Source: Flavobacterium glaciei
GTDB taxonomy: Bacteria; Bacteroidota; Bacteroidia; Flavobacteriales; Flavobacteriaceae
Reading direction: 5' to 3'
Length of the DNA stretch: 64,000 nt
NCBI RefSeq assembly: GCF_003350545.1
Contig: NZ_QQBA01000003.1
Location: 1-64,000, forward strand
How positions within the stretch are numbered: the stretch's first letter is position 1; every line of letters starts with the position of its first letter. Position numbers and translations under genes: made by a program. A model generated the notes under the pieces. That model was given only the letters and a program-made list of their open reading frames with translations, was not told the DNA's origin and searched no databases. Below are positions 8,592 to 20,009 of the stretch, piece after piece.

Positions 8592-11429
8592 ATGAATAAA
8601 TTTTACTTTGTTTTCTTTTTTATCATTCAACTAGGTTGTATTACAGCACAAAACAAAACAGGATTTTTAGGAAAAGTCGTGGATTCTAAAACCCAAAATC
8701 CATTAGGTTTTGTTGTCGTCAGTATTCAAAATACGACCTTGATGCAACTCACTAAAGAGGATGGAAATTTCAGTTTTGATGCCGTTCCCACAGGAAACAT
8801 TTTGTTTTTGGTACACAGTCAGGGTTTCAAAGATGGCTTGTATCCAGTCGAAATTACCGAAGGACAAATGCTGGATTTAGGAACCATAACTTTAGAAGAA
8901 GACCAAACCACAGAACAACAAAATAGTATTATTACACTAATCGAAAGCGATTTTGGCGAGGACAATAGCAATTCCGAAAGTACTTCCGGACTCCTGCAAT
9001 CCTCCCGGGATGCTTTCTTGCAAGCCGCTGCCTTCAACTGGGGACAAGCTCGTTTTAGAGTTCGGGGATTAGACAGCGAACATTCCACAATGATGATCAA
9101 TGGCGTTTCCATGAACAAAATGTATGACGGAAGACCACAATGGGGTGAGTGGGGCGGATTGAATGATGCGCTCCGCAATCAGGAATTTACATTAGGAACT
9201 GCTCCTTCAGATTACACGTTTGGTGGGATTTTAGGAACACAGGAAATCAATACGCGGGCTTCCATTTACAGACCTGGTTCCCGAATCTCATTTTCATCAA
9301 CCAATACCAATTACAGTTGGCGCACGATGGCAACACATGCCTCTGGTATGAATTCCCGCGGTTGGGCTTTTGTAGTTTCGGCAGGAAAACGCTGGGCACA
9401 AGAAGGTTATTTTGAAGGGACTAACTATGATGCGAATTCCTTTTTTATAAGCCTCGAAAAAAAATTAAGTGAGAAACATTCCTTGAATCTAACCGCGCTT
9501 TATACTCCGAATTCCAGAGCCAAAAATTCTCCAAACACTGCCGAAGTTACGCAGCTGACAAACGTAAAATACAATTCGTATTGGGGTTTTCAAGATGGTA
9601 AAAAGAGGAATGCCCGCATAAAAACGATTGAAGAACCTACGATGATGCTGAATCATTATTTTAAAATCAATGATAAAACCAATTTGAATTCGAGTGTGAT
9701 GTATCAATTTGGAAAAATTGCCAACAGCAACATCGATTATCAAAATGCCAATAGTCCAGACCCAACATATTACAGAAAAATGCCCAGTTTTTACAGTTCA
9801 CTTTATGCGCCGGATAACGGAGAGTTTTCAGGAGCATTTACTCCAGATTATGAAAACGCGGAAAAAAGTAAAGAGAGATTTTTAGCAAATTCTCAAATCG
9901 ATTGGACGGCTTTGTACCAAGCCAATCAAAATCCAGTTCTAGATGCTAATGGAACAATTACGGGCTACGAACCCACAAAAAGCAAGTACGTTTTGTATGA
10001 AGATCAAGTAGAAGATGAAACGGCGGTGGCTACAACAAATTTGAGTGCGCAATTATCAGAAAATATTTTTATGAATGCCGGAGCATCTTTCAAAAAACTA
10101 AAATCGCATAATTCACAAAAGTTATTGGACTTGCTTGGCGGTTCTTATTTTGAAGATATCGATGCTTTTTACAGCGGGAATCAATCGCAATCTGACCTCA
10201 ACAATCCAGACCGTCAAGTAGTTGTTGGCGATACGTATGGCTACAACTATAATTTTTTTGCTAATACTTTAGAAGCTTTTACCCAATTCAAATTCAGCTA
10301 TAATAAAGTAGATTTTTATCTGGCACAAAATTTTTCAAGCGCTACTTATCAAAGGGAAGGTTTATACAAAAATGGGATTTATGAAACCAATTCCTTTGGT
10401 AAAAGTGAAAAAGTTGCGTTTGAAAACTTTGGCTTCAAAGCCGGATTCAATTTGAAAATATCTGGAAAACAATTGGTGACTTTTAATGCGGCACATTTGA
10501 CCAAAGCACCCTCTTTAAAAAATACGTTTGCGAATTCCCGATTGAATAATGCAATTGTAAACGGAATCGAAAGTGAGAACATCAGCAGTTTAGATGCGAG
10601 TTATGTGTATAGGTCTCCACAATTGAAGGCCCGACTAACTGCCTATTATTCTTTAATTAGAAATGCGACTCAAATTTCTTTCTTTTATGCCGAAGGAATT
10701 TTTGATGATGGCGCGGGTTATTTAAACACCGATGCTTTTGTGAGCCAAACATTAACAAAATTGAATAAGAAGAATATGGGCGCTGAATTTAGTTTAGAAT
10801 ACCAATTGACGCAAACATTTAAAACTACTTTTTCAGCCGCTTTTGGCGAATATACTTTTGACAGTAATCCCCATGTGACATTGACAAACGATGCCGAAGC
10901 AACTCCAGAAAATAGCAGTCCGGTTTTTGATTTTGGAACAGCTTCTCTCAAAAATTACAAGCAAGCGGGAATGCCACAACGTGCGTATTCTGTAGGAATT
11001 GAGTATCGAGATCCTAAATTTTGGTGGATTAGCGCCAATGTAAATTACCTCACAAATAGTTACATTGATATTTCACCCATTTCAAGAACCGAAATATTTT
11101 ATAAAAATCCAGCAAGCGGTTTCAATTTTCCTGAGGCAACTGAGGAGCGGGCAGCCATTCTAATTAAACAAGAAAAATTTGATCCAACTATGTTGCTCAA
11201 TCTTGTAGGTGGAAAATCATGGCGCATTTATGGAAAGAATGTTGGAGTTTTTGCCAGCATCAACAATGTGCTTGATGTTACCTATAAAACGGGTGGTTAC
11301 GAACAAGCCCGGAAAGCTAATTTTAGAAAAATAAATCAAGATGTTTCCAGCGGCACTCCTTCTTTTGGACCAAAATATTTTTACGGATACGGCAGAACGT
11401 ATTTTGTGAACCTTTATATCAATCTATAA
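8592..11429 (+). CDS. TonB-dependent outer-membrane receptor with carboxypeptidase-regulatory-like domain
   Basis: This is an outer-membrane active transporter of 945 aa. A signal peptide (MNKFYFVFFFIIQLGCITAQ) precedes a CarboxypepD_reg-like beta-sandwich that starts GFLGKVVDSKTQNPLG. A plug region (RFRVRGLDSEHSTMMINGVSMN) and a long C-terminal barrel follow. I chose ATG 8592, because the ATG at 8550 lies only 10 bp beyond a palindrome and adds a polar leader before the signal peptide. The next gene, a DUF5689 lipoprotein 10 bp downstream, is a recurring partner of such receptors and probably acts at the cell surface. The ligand is unknown. Confidence 0.93.
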   Translation: MNKFYFVFFFIIQLGCITAQNKTGFLGKVVDSKTQNPLGFVVVSIQNTTLMQLTKEDGNFSFDAVPTGNILFLVHSQGFKDGLYPVEITEGQMLDLGTITLEEDQTTEQQNSIITLIESDFGEDNSNSESTSGLLQSSRDAFLQAAAFNWGQARFRVRGLDSEHSTMMINGVSMNKMYDGRPQWGEWGGLNDALRNQEFTLGTAPSDYTFGGILGTQEINTRASIYRPGSRISFSSTNTNYSWRTMATHASGMNSRGWAFVVSAGKRWAQEGYFEGTNYDANSFFISLEKKLSEKHSLNLTALYTPNSRAKNSPNTAEVTQLTNVKYNSYWGFQDGKKRNARIKTIEEPTMMLNHYFKINDKTNLNSSVMYQFGKIANSNIDYQNANSPDPTYYRKMPSFYSSLYAPDNGEFSGAFTPDYENAEKSKERFLANSQIDWTALYQANQNPVLDANGTITGYEPTKSKYVLYEDQVEDETAVATTNLSAQLSENIFMNAGASFKKLKSHNSQKLLDLLGGSYFEDIDAFYSGNQSQSDLNNPDRQVVVGDTYGYNYNFFANTLEAFTQFKFSYNKVDFYLAQNFSSATYQREGLYKNGIYETNSFGKSEKVAFENFGFKAGFNLKISGKQLVTFNAAHLTKAPSLKNTFANSRLNNAIVNGIESENISSLDASYVYRSPQLKARLTAYYSLIRNATQISFFYAEGIFDDGAGYLNTDAFVSQTLTKLNKKNMGAEFSLEYQLTQTFKTTFSAAFGEYTFDSNPHVTLTNDAEATPENSSPVFDFGTASLKNYKQAGMPQRAYSVGIEYRDPKFWWISANVNYLTNSYIDISPISRTEIFYKNPASGFNFPEATEERAAILIKQEKFDPTMLLNLVGGKSWRIYGKNVGVFASINNVLDVTYKTGGYEQARKANFRKINQDVSSGTPSFGPKYFYGYGRTYFVNLYINL

Positions 11430-11439
11430 ATTAAAGTAT

Positions 11440-12795
11440 ATGAAATCAACATTTTACAAATCGTTTTCATTAGTGTTATTGACAATTTTATTTGGTAGTT
11501 GTGTTACGGATGAGGTTTTGCCTCCAAAACTAGTTTGTACCCAACCGGATTTGATTACAAATAAATCAGTCAGCGAAGTTCATGCTACTGCTAATGCTAT
11601 TGTGACGCAATACAAATACGATGATATCATCGAGGCTTATGTAGTTTCCAGCGATGAATCGGGGAATTTTTTCAAGTCGATTTCTTTTCAGACTTTGGCA
11701 ACAGCCACAAAGCCAGCCACAGGATTTAGCGTTCCTGTGGATGCTACAAACCTTTATATTGACTATAGGTTGGGTAACAAAGTATACATAAAATTGAAAG
11801 ACCAATACACGGATATTTTATTCGGTGGAATGCGTATCGGGAGTATTTTCGTGAATTCCTATAATGAAGGCGGAGTAGGGCGGCTTTCGCAAAATGAGTA
11901 CAAAAAGGTGTTGAATGCGTCTTGTACAAACGTAAAGGAAGACGTTCTTGTTCGGTCGTTAACTATGTCGGAACTATTAAATGACTCTAATTTAAATACA
12001 TTGGTCGAATTGTCAGATGTTCAATTTTCAGCTGCTGCAATAGGGCGTCGTTATTTTGAAGAAACTAATAATGTTGGCGGTGCGACGAATTGGGGATTGA
12101 TGGATAAATTGGGGAATCAAGTCTATTTTAGAACGAGTAGTTTTTCTGATTTTGCTACTAAAGTTGTCCCTAATGGAAGCGGAAAAGTGAGAGGAATTTT
12201 GACCAAATATGGAACGGATTACCAATTATTACCCCGCTCCGAAAAAGATGTAGTGATGACAGGACCAAGATCAGTTCCTTTTTTCTCAGAAGATTTTGAA
12301 AAAGTGGTCGACAAGTCGAATTTGAGTCTTCCAGGTTGGGCAAATATGGTTCAAAAAGGAACACTTTTCTGGAAAGGCAGAGTGTATTCCGGAAACGGGT
12401 ATGCAGAGTTTGCCATTAGTGGAACCAAAGTAGTTTCAAATATTGCTTGGTTGATTTCACCAAAAATTGACATGGATACTCATACAAACGAAGTCTTGAC
12501 TTTTAGAAGTGCTCAGCATCATTTAGATGTTGATTCGCCATTAAATTCTCTCGAAGTTTATGTTTCTACTAATTTTGATGGGTTAAATTTTGCTACTGCA
12601 AATTGGACACCGTTGGTTGTCAATTTACCTAAACAAGCCACGCCTTGGTATCAGTTTGTGGGAAGTGGCGCCGTAGATTTATCTTCATATAAGGGTAAAA
12701 TCAATATTGCTTTTAAGTATACGGGCTCTGGAAGAAATCTGGCTCTGGATGGCGCTTTTCAAGTAGATGATGTTCAAATTTTTGGGGAAAAATAA
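11440..12795 (+). CDS. DUF5689 / choice-of-anchor J lipoprotein
   Basis: This is a 451-aa lipoprotein with a lipobox ending in FGSC (Cys21). The first two thirds resemble the DUF5689 OB-like domain found in Bacteroidetes. The C-terminal part, starting FFSEDFEKV and ending ALDGAFQVDDVQIFGEK, matches the choice-of-anchor J (jelly-roll) type. It lies 10 bp after the TonB receptor and is very likely co-transcribed. I infer a surface ligand-binding role analogous to SusD-like partners. There is no direct evidence for a ligand. Confidence 0.85.
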   Translation: MKSTFYKSFSLVLLTILFGSCVTDEVLPPKLVCTQPDLITNKSVSEVHATANAIVTQYKYDDIIEAYVVSSDESGNFFKSISFQTLATATKPATGFSVPVDATNLYIDYRLGNKVYIKLKDQYTDILFGGMRIGSIFVNSYNEGGVGRLSQNEYKKVLNASCTNVKEDVLVRSLTMSELLNDSNLNTLVELSDVQFSAAAIGRRYFEETNNVGGATNWGLMDKLGNQVYFRTSSFSDFATKVVPNGSGKVRGILTKYGTDYQLLPRSEKDVVMTGPRSVPFFSEDFEKVVDKSNLSLPGWANMVQKGTLFWKGRVYSGNGYAEFAISGTKVVSNIAWLISPKIDMDTHTNEVLTFRSAQHHLDVDSPLNSLEVYVSTNFDGLNFATANWTPLVVNLPKQATPWYQFVGSGAVDLSSYKGKINIAFKYTGSGRNLALDGAFQVDDVQIFGEK

Positions 12796-12822
12796 TTTTA
12801 TAAAAGGTTCTACTTGAATTGC

Positions 12823-12830
12823 TATATTTG
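12823..12830 (+). promoter_or_regulatory. Probable -7 promoter box of the FKBP gene
   Basis: TATATTTG fits the Bacteroidetes -7 consensus and lies 25 bp before the FKBP start. The -33 region is only TTTA-like with a slightly long spacer. The FKBP gene may therefore be transcribed separately from the receptor operon. Confidence 0.5.
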
Positions 12831-12854
12831 CAGTCTTAACCTTTAAATTAAATT

Positions 12855-13316
12855 ATGAAATCTACTTTATTAGCATTTGTTTCTTTATTATTTGTTTCTT
12901 GTTTATCGGATAACGAAGCATCTAAACCTGTTGATTACACGGTTCAAAACGAAAAAGAAATCGTGGATTACATTGAAAAAAATAAATTGACTGCCACAAA
13001 AACCGATTCAGGTTTGTATTATGTGGTTAATGAAGCGGGAACTGGCGCTCAACCAACAGCTTCATCGAATGTGACAGTGGCGTACAAAGGATATTTTACG
13101 AATGGGAATGTTTTTGATCAAAGTAATGCTGCAGGAATTTCTTTTGGTTTAAACCAAGTAATAAAAGGATGGACAGAAGGTATTCCTTATTTTAAAGAAG
13201 GTGGAAACGGAATTCTTTTAATCCCCTCTCATTTAGGGTATGGAAGCAATGGTAGCGGACCAATTCCGGGAGGTTCTGTTCTTATTTTCGATGTCAAACT
13301 GATTAAAGTAAATTAG
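12855..13316 (+). CDS. FKBP-type peptidyl-prolyl cis-trans isomerase lipoprotein
   Basis: This 153-aa lipoprotein (lipobox FVSC, Cys16) has a single FKBP domain in its C-terminal two thirds. Visible signatures are VAYKGYFTNGNVFDQS, the VIKGWTEGI segment containing the conserved Trp, IPSHLGYGSNG and GSVLIFDVKLI. It should catalyse proline isomerisation of proteins in the periplasm or at the surface. It follows the TonB receptor and DUF5689 genes and has its own -7 box. A hairpin terminator lies 23 bp beyond the stop. Confidence 0.93.
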   Translation: MKSTLLAFVSLLFVSCLSDNEASKPVDYTVQNEKEIVDYIEKNKLTATKTDSGLYYVVNEAGTGAQPTASSNVTVAYKGYFTNGNVFDQSNAAGISFGLNQVIKGWTEGIPYFKEGGNGILLIPSHLGYGSNGSGPIPGGSVLIFDVKLIKVN

Positions 13317-13339
13317 TTTTAAAACTCTTATAAAATCAT

Positions 13340-13367
13340 AAAAGGCTGTCTAGTTGGACAGCCTTTT
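13340..13367 (+). terminator. Terminator of the FKBP gene
   Basis: AAAAGGCTGTC and GACAGCCTTTT pair across the loop TAGTTG. The same hairpin recurs at 13547-13574 and 13753-13780 as part of a tandem duplication. Confidence 0.75.
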
Positions 13368-13752
13368 ATAGTTAATTACTTTTTATCTGAATTCGATTAT
13401 TATTTTAGAATTATTTGAATCTCATTAATTTGAGATAAACTGGTTTTCCTGCAAGGTTTTTTTTTGACCTTGTAGGTATATAAATCTAATAAAAATGATA
13501 CCTACGAGGTTTTAGAAACCTTGCAGGATTTTATAATACCAAAATAAAAAGGCTGTCTAGTTGGACAGCCTTTTATAATTAATTACTTTTTATCTGAATT
13601 TGATTATTATTTTAGAATTATTTGAATCTCATTAATTTGAGATAAACTGGTTTTCCTGCAAGGTTTTTTTTGACCTTGTAGGTATATAAATCTAATAAAA
13701 ATGATACCTACAAGGTTTTAGAAACCTTGCAGGATTTTATAATACCAAAATA

Positions 13753-13780
13753 TAAAGGCTGTCTAGTTGGACAGCCTTTT
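13753..13780 (-). terminator. Terminator of the GH97 gene
   Basis: This is the third copy of the GGCTGTC/GACAGCC hairpin. It lies 8 bp beyond the GH97 stop on the minus strand and is followed by T residues in that direction. Confidence 0.65.
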
Positions 13781-13788
13781 GTAGTTAG

Positions 13789-15936
<2,148 letters not shown>

Positions 15937-16128
15937 TTAGGTTTAGTAATAGATTGTGATTTTCACGAAATGAATGTATTGAAGAACGCAGTGTTTTCCA
16001 CATTTCGAAAAGGTAAAAGTAAACGCTTTATACACTACATATTTTTGTCATCATAAAAAAGTAGATTGCGTTTCTCATTTTTAAACACAAGATACTGAAT
16101 AACTGTTTATTATATAAATTTAGTGTTT

Positions 16129-16163
16129 AAAAAAAGTGGTAGATTTATACTAAAAAAGTGGTC
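16129..16163 (-). promoter_or_regulatory. Paired ACCACTTTTTT repeats upstream of GH97
   Basis: On the minus strand the core ACCACTTTTTT appears twice (complement of 16129-16140 and 16152-16162), spaced 22 bp, about 230 bp before the GH97 start. The same core is paired upstream of the TonB receptor. It is a candidate binding site for the neighbouring regulator. Confidence 0.35.
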
Positions 16164-16211
16164 ATTGAGATGGTTTTAATCCCAAAGACCTTCTAGAAAA
16201 ACAGTATTTTT

Positions 16212-17858
16212 CTATTTTAAATTGGTTCCAATTCGCATTACGTTAGCTTCAAAATCTTCTCGTGGACCTGCTGCTTTGTTTTTGAGTTGCGAACGGTAAT
16301 TGTAAATTGTGGACACCGAATACCGAAGGAAAGTCGAAATTTTTGCGCTGTCCTTGATGCCCAAACGAATGAGTGCAAAAATCCGTAGTTCCGTATTTAG
16401 CAGTTCGCCTTCTTTCAATTGTATGGCTTCGTCATCAATCAATAAAGAGCTGAATTCTGCTATGAAGTTAGGAAAGAGTTGCAGGAACGTCTTGTCGAAA
16501 TTCGTTAGAAATGTTGCGAGTTCATTTTCGACAAACTGTTTTGACTTTACGGCACTTATCAGGTCGTTCATTTTTCCTGTTGTTGCCATGACATTCAATT
16601 TTCGGCGGTATTCGTCTAGTTTTCCAATGTAGTCTGAACACTGATCCATGTAACGGCCGATATATATTTCTTTCAAAAAATTGGCTTCGGTCAGCGTATA
16701 ATTGGTTTCGTTCAATTTCTCATTGAAAGTGTTCAATTCTGCATTTAATTCTGAAAGCTTACTGTTAGCCAAACTTAAATCCTGCTTTGCTTTGGACAAT
16801 TTTTTCATTTGCTTAAAAAATAAAAAAAGCACCGCCAACAGGAACACGGATAATATACTCGCACTTATTAAAAACAGTACCAACTGAAATCGATTGGTTT
16901 CATTTTGTTTTTGATATGCTTCGTTGATAATGGGCAACATCTTCGATATTTCATAGGTTCGTAAGCGTGCATTACAAAAAAGAGCATCTTCAAGCGAGCG
17001 TTTTATGTATTTGTAAGCGCGGTCAATATCCCCATTTTCATACATTAGAAAAGCCAACGAACGCAACGAAATATATTCTTTTTTGGCCAACTGCAAATCG
17101 GAAATAGCCGAAATAGTTAACCATTTTTTTTCCTGCTCAGCATCTTTTTTTTGGCGATAAGCCTGTGAAATAATGTAGGCAATAACCGCTCGATCATCAC
17201 TGTTTTGCGAAATTTTTGGGAAATAGTTCAGTAATAAAACCAGTGTTTCCTTGTGTTTTCCTGCATCAAGAAGCGTACTGGATTTCGCCATAATATAGGC
17301 GCTTGATTGCGGTTTGTAATAATTTAAAGAAGAATCACGGTACTTTTTTGTTAAAATAATATACTTCTTTTTTTCCTGAAGTGAAGCCGCATAATCAGAC
17401 ATATAGCCATAAACGACGCTATTTACGGTAAAATAATAGCCTTTTAATTCGGGTGAAGTTGTGATGTTGATATGATTAAGAATATCCGTAGCTTCCTTGT
17501 ACATTCCTAATGTTCCCATGATGGAAGCTAGATTTAATCGGGCATGATTTAGCTTTTCAATATCATTTAGTTTTTCGGCAATTTGAAAACTCTTTCGAGC
17601 GTAGATCAAAGCAGAATCTGATTGATACGATTTATATTCCGCATACAACTTTCCGTAAACATCATATTTTTGAATATCGGAAGAAGTAGAAATTAGCAGT
17701 TCTTTGAGTTTGTTGATTTGAACCTCTTTTTTATCAGAATACAATTGGTAATCAGCAACTGTTTCATCTAATTCCTGCAATAATTGTTCAGAATTATTTT
17801 GGGCAAAAAGAAAAAGAGGAGCCAAGAATGCAATAAGTATTGTCAAAAAGCGATTCAT
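16212..17858 (-). CDS. TPR and transmembrane regulator with C-terminal LuxR-like HTH (DUF6377-type)
   Basis: This protein of 548 aa has, in order, a signal peptide (ends LFLFAQ), a TPR-like helical region (about 25-320), one transmembrane helix (about 325-348), a coiled coil of about 45 residues, a DUF6377-like stretch and a C-terminal helix-turn-helix (LRIFALIRLGIKDSAKISTFLRYSVSTIYNYRSQ). The layout fits a periplasmic sensor coupled through the inner membrane to a cytoplasmic DNA-binding domain, as in SusR-like regulators. Its position beside a SusB-like GH97 gene suggests that it controls alpha-glucan use. That link is inferred from context. Confidence 0.82.
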   Translation of the reverse strand: MNRFLTILIAFLAPLFLFAQNNSEQLLQELDETVADYQLYSDKKEVQINKLKELLISTSSDIQKYDVYGKLYAEYKSYQSDSALIYARKSFQIAEKLNDIEKLNHARLNLASIMGTLGMYKEATDILNHINITTSPELKGYYFTVNSVVYGYMSDYAASLQEKKKYIILTKKYRDSSLNYYKPQSSAYIMAKSSTLLDAGKHKETLVLLLNYFPKISQNSDDRAVIAYIISQAYRQKKDAEQEKKWLTISAISDLQLAKKEYISLRSLAFLMYENGDIDRAYKYIKRSLEDALFCNARLRTYEISKMLPIINEAYQKQNETNRFQLVLFLISASILSVFLLAVLFLFFKQMKKLSKAKQDLSLANSKLSELNAELNTFNEKLNETNYTLTEANFLKEIYIGRYMDQCSDYIGKLDEYRRKLNVMATTGKMNDLISAVKSKQFVENELATFLTNFDKTFLQLFPNFIAEFSSLLIDDEAIQLKEGELLNTELRIFALIRLGIKDSAKISTFLRYSVSTIYNYRSQLKNKAAGPREDFEANVMRIGTNLK

Positions 17859-17970
17859 TCAAATGGGATTAAATTCTGGTAAAAATAATTAAAAATCCAA
17901 TGGAACTGCTAAAGTAAGCAAGGCAAACGTATGAGGTTTTAAAACAACCGCAAATTCACCACTATTTTTT

Positions 17971-18012
17971 AGCCACAGATTTCACAGATTAACACAGATT
18001 AACACAGATTAA
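17971..18012. repeat. Tandem AACACAGATT repeats
   Basis: The decamer AACACAGATT is repeated in tandem with a variant copy in front (CCACAGATTTCACAGATT). It lies in the 434-bp gap between the regulator and hflX. The rest of that gap (17859-18292) shows no gene. Confidence 0.7.
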
Positions 18013-18292
18013 TTTGTTATTTAACTTTTATAACTTTTTAATCGTTACAGTATTTAGTAAAATATCTTTTGATTTATTGTGAGTTGTCTGTCTCTATATT
18101 TAGATATATCAAAACGAGAAAAATCCTTTTAAACTGTGGCAGAATACTTTTTATTAATGACGAAATTTTCTCCTTAACTTAATTTTTGGCTCGACCAAAA
18201 TACTATCATTATTCACACGTTATGATTTTTTTATAAACCCAGAACCCAATAAGTCCCTTACAAATCATTAAATTTGTAACTTATTCAAAAAT

Positions 18293-19543
18293 ATGTTAGA
18301 AAAAGAAGTAATAAATTTCGAAAAAACGGCTATAGTTGGTATTGTAACTCAAAACCAAAGTGAAGAGAAACTAAACGAATATCTTGACGAATTGGAGTTT
18401 TTGACTTTTACCGCAGGAGGTCAAGTGGTGAAACGTTTTTCGCAAAAAATGGAACGTCCTAATCCTAAGACTTTTGTAGGAACTGGAAAAATTGAAGAGA
18501 TTCATCATTTTGTAAAAGAAAATGATATTTCGACTTTGGTATTTGATGATGAATTATCGCCTTCACAGCAAAAAAATATATCTAAAATCATTACTGAATG
18601 TAAAATTCTGGACAGAACGCACCTTATCTTGGATATTTTTGCGCAACGTGCCGAAACTTCGTATGCAAGAACGCAGGTAGAGTTAGCACAATGTATCTAT
18701 ATGTTGCCTCGATTATCGGGATTGTGGACACACCTTGAGCGTCAAAAAGGGGGAATTGGAATGCGTGGACCTGGAGAGACAGAGATTGAAACAGACAGAC
18801 GTATTGTACGAGATAGAATCGCTTTATTGAAAGATAAAATCAAAGCAATCGACAAGCAAATGGGAACGCAAAGAGGCAATCGCGGTTCCATGGTACGCGT
18901 CGCTTTGGTGGGGTATACCAATGTGGGGAAATCGACTTTGATGAATGCCGTTGGGAAAAGTGACGTTTTTGTAGAGAATAAACTTTTTGCTACGTTGGAC
19001 ACCACCGTTAGAAAAGTAGTTATCAAAAACCTGCCTTTCCTGCTTTCGGATACCGTAGGATTTATCAGGAAATTGCCAACACAACTGGTTGATTCTTTCA
19101 AAAGTACGCTGGATGAGGTTCGCGAAGCAGATTTGTTATTGCACGTTGTTGATATTTCGCATCCGGAATTTGAGGATCATATTGCATCCGTAAACCAAAC
19201 GTTATTGGACATCAAGGCAAATGACAAACCGGTTATTATGGTTTTCAACAAAATCGATGCCTACAAGCATTTGACTATTGATGAAGATGATTTAATGACC
19301 GAAAAAACGCCAAGACATTACACGCTAGAAGAATGGAAAGCGACTTGGATGAGTCGAGTAGGAGAGCAAAATGCGTTATTTATTTCCGCTACCGAGAAAG
19401 AAAATTTTGAGGAGTTCAGAGAGCGCGTTTACGAATCCGTAAGACAAATTCACATAACCCGTTTTCCGTACAATAAATTTTTATATCCCGATTATAAAGA
19501 CGCGGTGGAAAAAGAAGACAAAGACGAAGAAGAAAACGAATAA
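18293..19543 (+). CDS. hflX: GTPase HflX
   Basis: This ribosome-associated GTPase of 416 aa has a GTP_bdg_N domain (about 15-200) with GGIGMRGPGETEIE. The G domain follows, with Walker A GYTNVGKSTL, switch and G3 region LSDTVGFIRKLP, G4 NKID and a SATEKE segment at G5. HflX binds the 50S subunit and can split or rescue stalled ribosomes, especially under heat stress. The C-terminal tail is strongly acidic and lysine-rich (EKEDKDEEENE). The length and all G motifs are normal. It appears monocistronic with a terminator 67 bp downstream. Confidence 0.96.
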   Translation: MLEKEVINFEKTAIVGIVTQNQSEEKLNEYLDELEFLTFTAGGQVVKRFSQKMERPNPKTFVGTGKIEEIHHFVKENDISTLVFDDELSPSQQKNISKIITECKILDRTHLILDIFAQRAETSYARTQVELAQCIYMLPRLSGLWTHLERQKGGIGMRGPGETEIETDRRIVRDRIALLKDKIKAIDKQMGTQRGNRGSMVRVALVGYTNVGKSTLMNAVGKSDVFVENKLFATLDTTVRKVVIKNLPFLLSDTVGFIRKLPTQLVDSFKSTLDEVREADLLLHVVDISHPEFEDHIASVNQTLLDIKANDKPVIMVFNKIDAYKHLTIDEDDLMTEKTPRHYTLEEWKATWMSRVGEQNALFISATEKENFEEFRERVYESVRQIHITRFPYNKFLYPDYKDAVEKEDKDEEENE

Positions 19544-19610
19544 TTTTCAATTTATTAATATACAGCTGTCAGTTCGAGCGCAGTCGAGAACAGCGCTAGT
19601 GAAGCAACAG

Positions 19611-19645
19611 AATCCCTTTTGATGTTTTCAAGAGGGATTTTTTTT
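19611..19645 (+). terminator. Terminator of hflX
   Basis: AATCCCTTTTGA and its partner TCAAGAGGGATT form a hairpin followed by eight Ts. A nearly identical hairpin lies after nhaA at 21231-21265. Confidence 0.75.
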
Positions 19646-20009
19646 CAATTCTTAATATAGATGTTATATTTTCTTTAGGCTTTTAATAACCTTGTTGCAG
19701 AGTCTCTTAGTCTATAAATATATATTTTAGCTACAAACGATACTAAAGAAGACATGTTTAAACTAAACAGTGTATAATTCCGTGGAAGTCGAGTTCGCTT
19801 ATCATTAAAGCGAAGGCCTGTTTCTAAATATTAAACGCCAAATTATTGGATTATTTTTTTATATTAGGTGTTTCGGAAATTTGATACTTAGTATGATAAA
19901 ATACTATATACTAGAAACCGACAAGTAGTGAAGTAGAACAGGAACTGAAGCGAGGTATTCATTCCACTAAAAACAACCGATTAAATAATTAACAGTAAGA
20001 GCAAATTAA
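19646..20009. other. Gene-free leader region before nhaA
   Basis: No open frame that looks real occurs here. The region has several local inverted segments, for example AGTTCGCTTATC followed by a partner near AAAGCGAAGGC, so a structured nhaA leader is possible. I could not match it to a known riboswitch class. Confidence 0.4.

Larger units (their letters stand above)
13340..13788. repeat. Tandem duplication of a 207-bp intergenic unit
   Basis: Unit 1 (13340-13546) and unit 2 (13547-13752) differ by only a few bases, and a third partial unit reaches the GH97 stop codon. Each unit starts with the GGCTGTC/GACAGCC hairpin and contains a larger imperfect palindrome between CCTGCAAGG and CCTTGCAGG with inner arms CCTTGTAGGTAT and ATACCTACGAGG. 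No gene is present. Confidence 0.9.

Noticed and set aside
13340-13788. A CRISPR array
   Set aside because: The repeats are about 207 bp units in two copies, without short repeats and variable spacers.
19646-20009. A riboswitch for Na+ or Li+ before nhaA
   Set aside because: The gap may fold, but I could not match it to the conserved bases of any known class.
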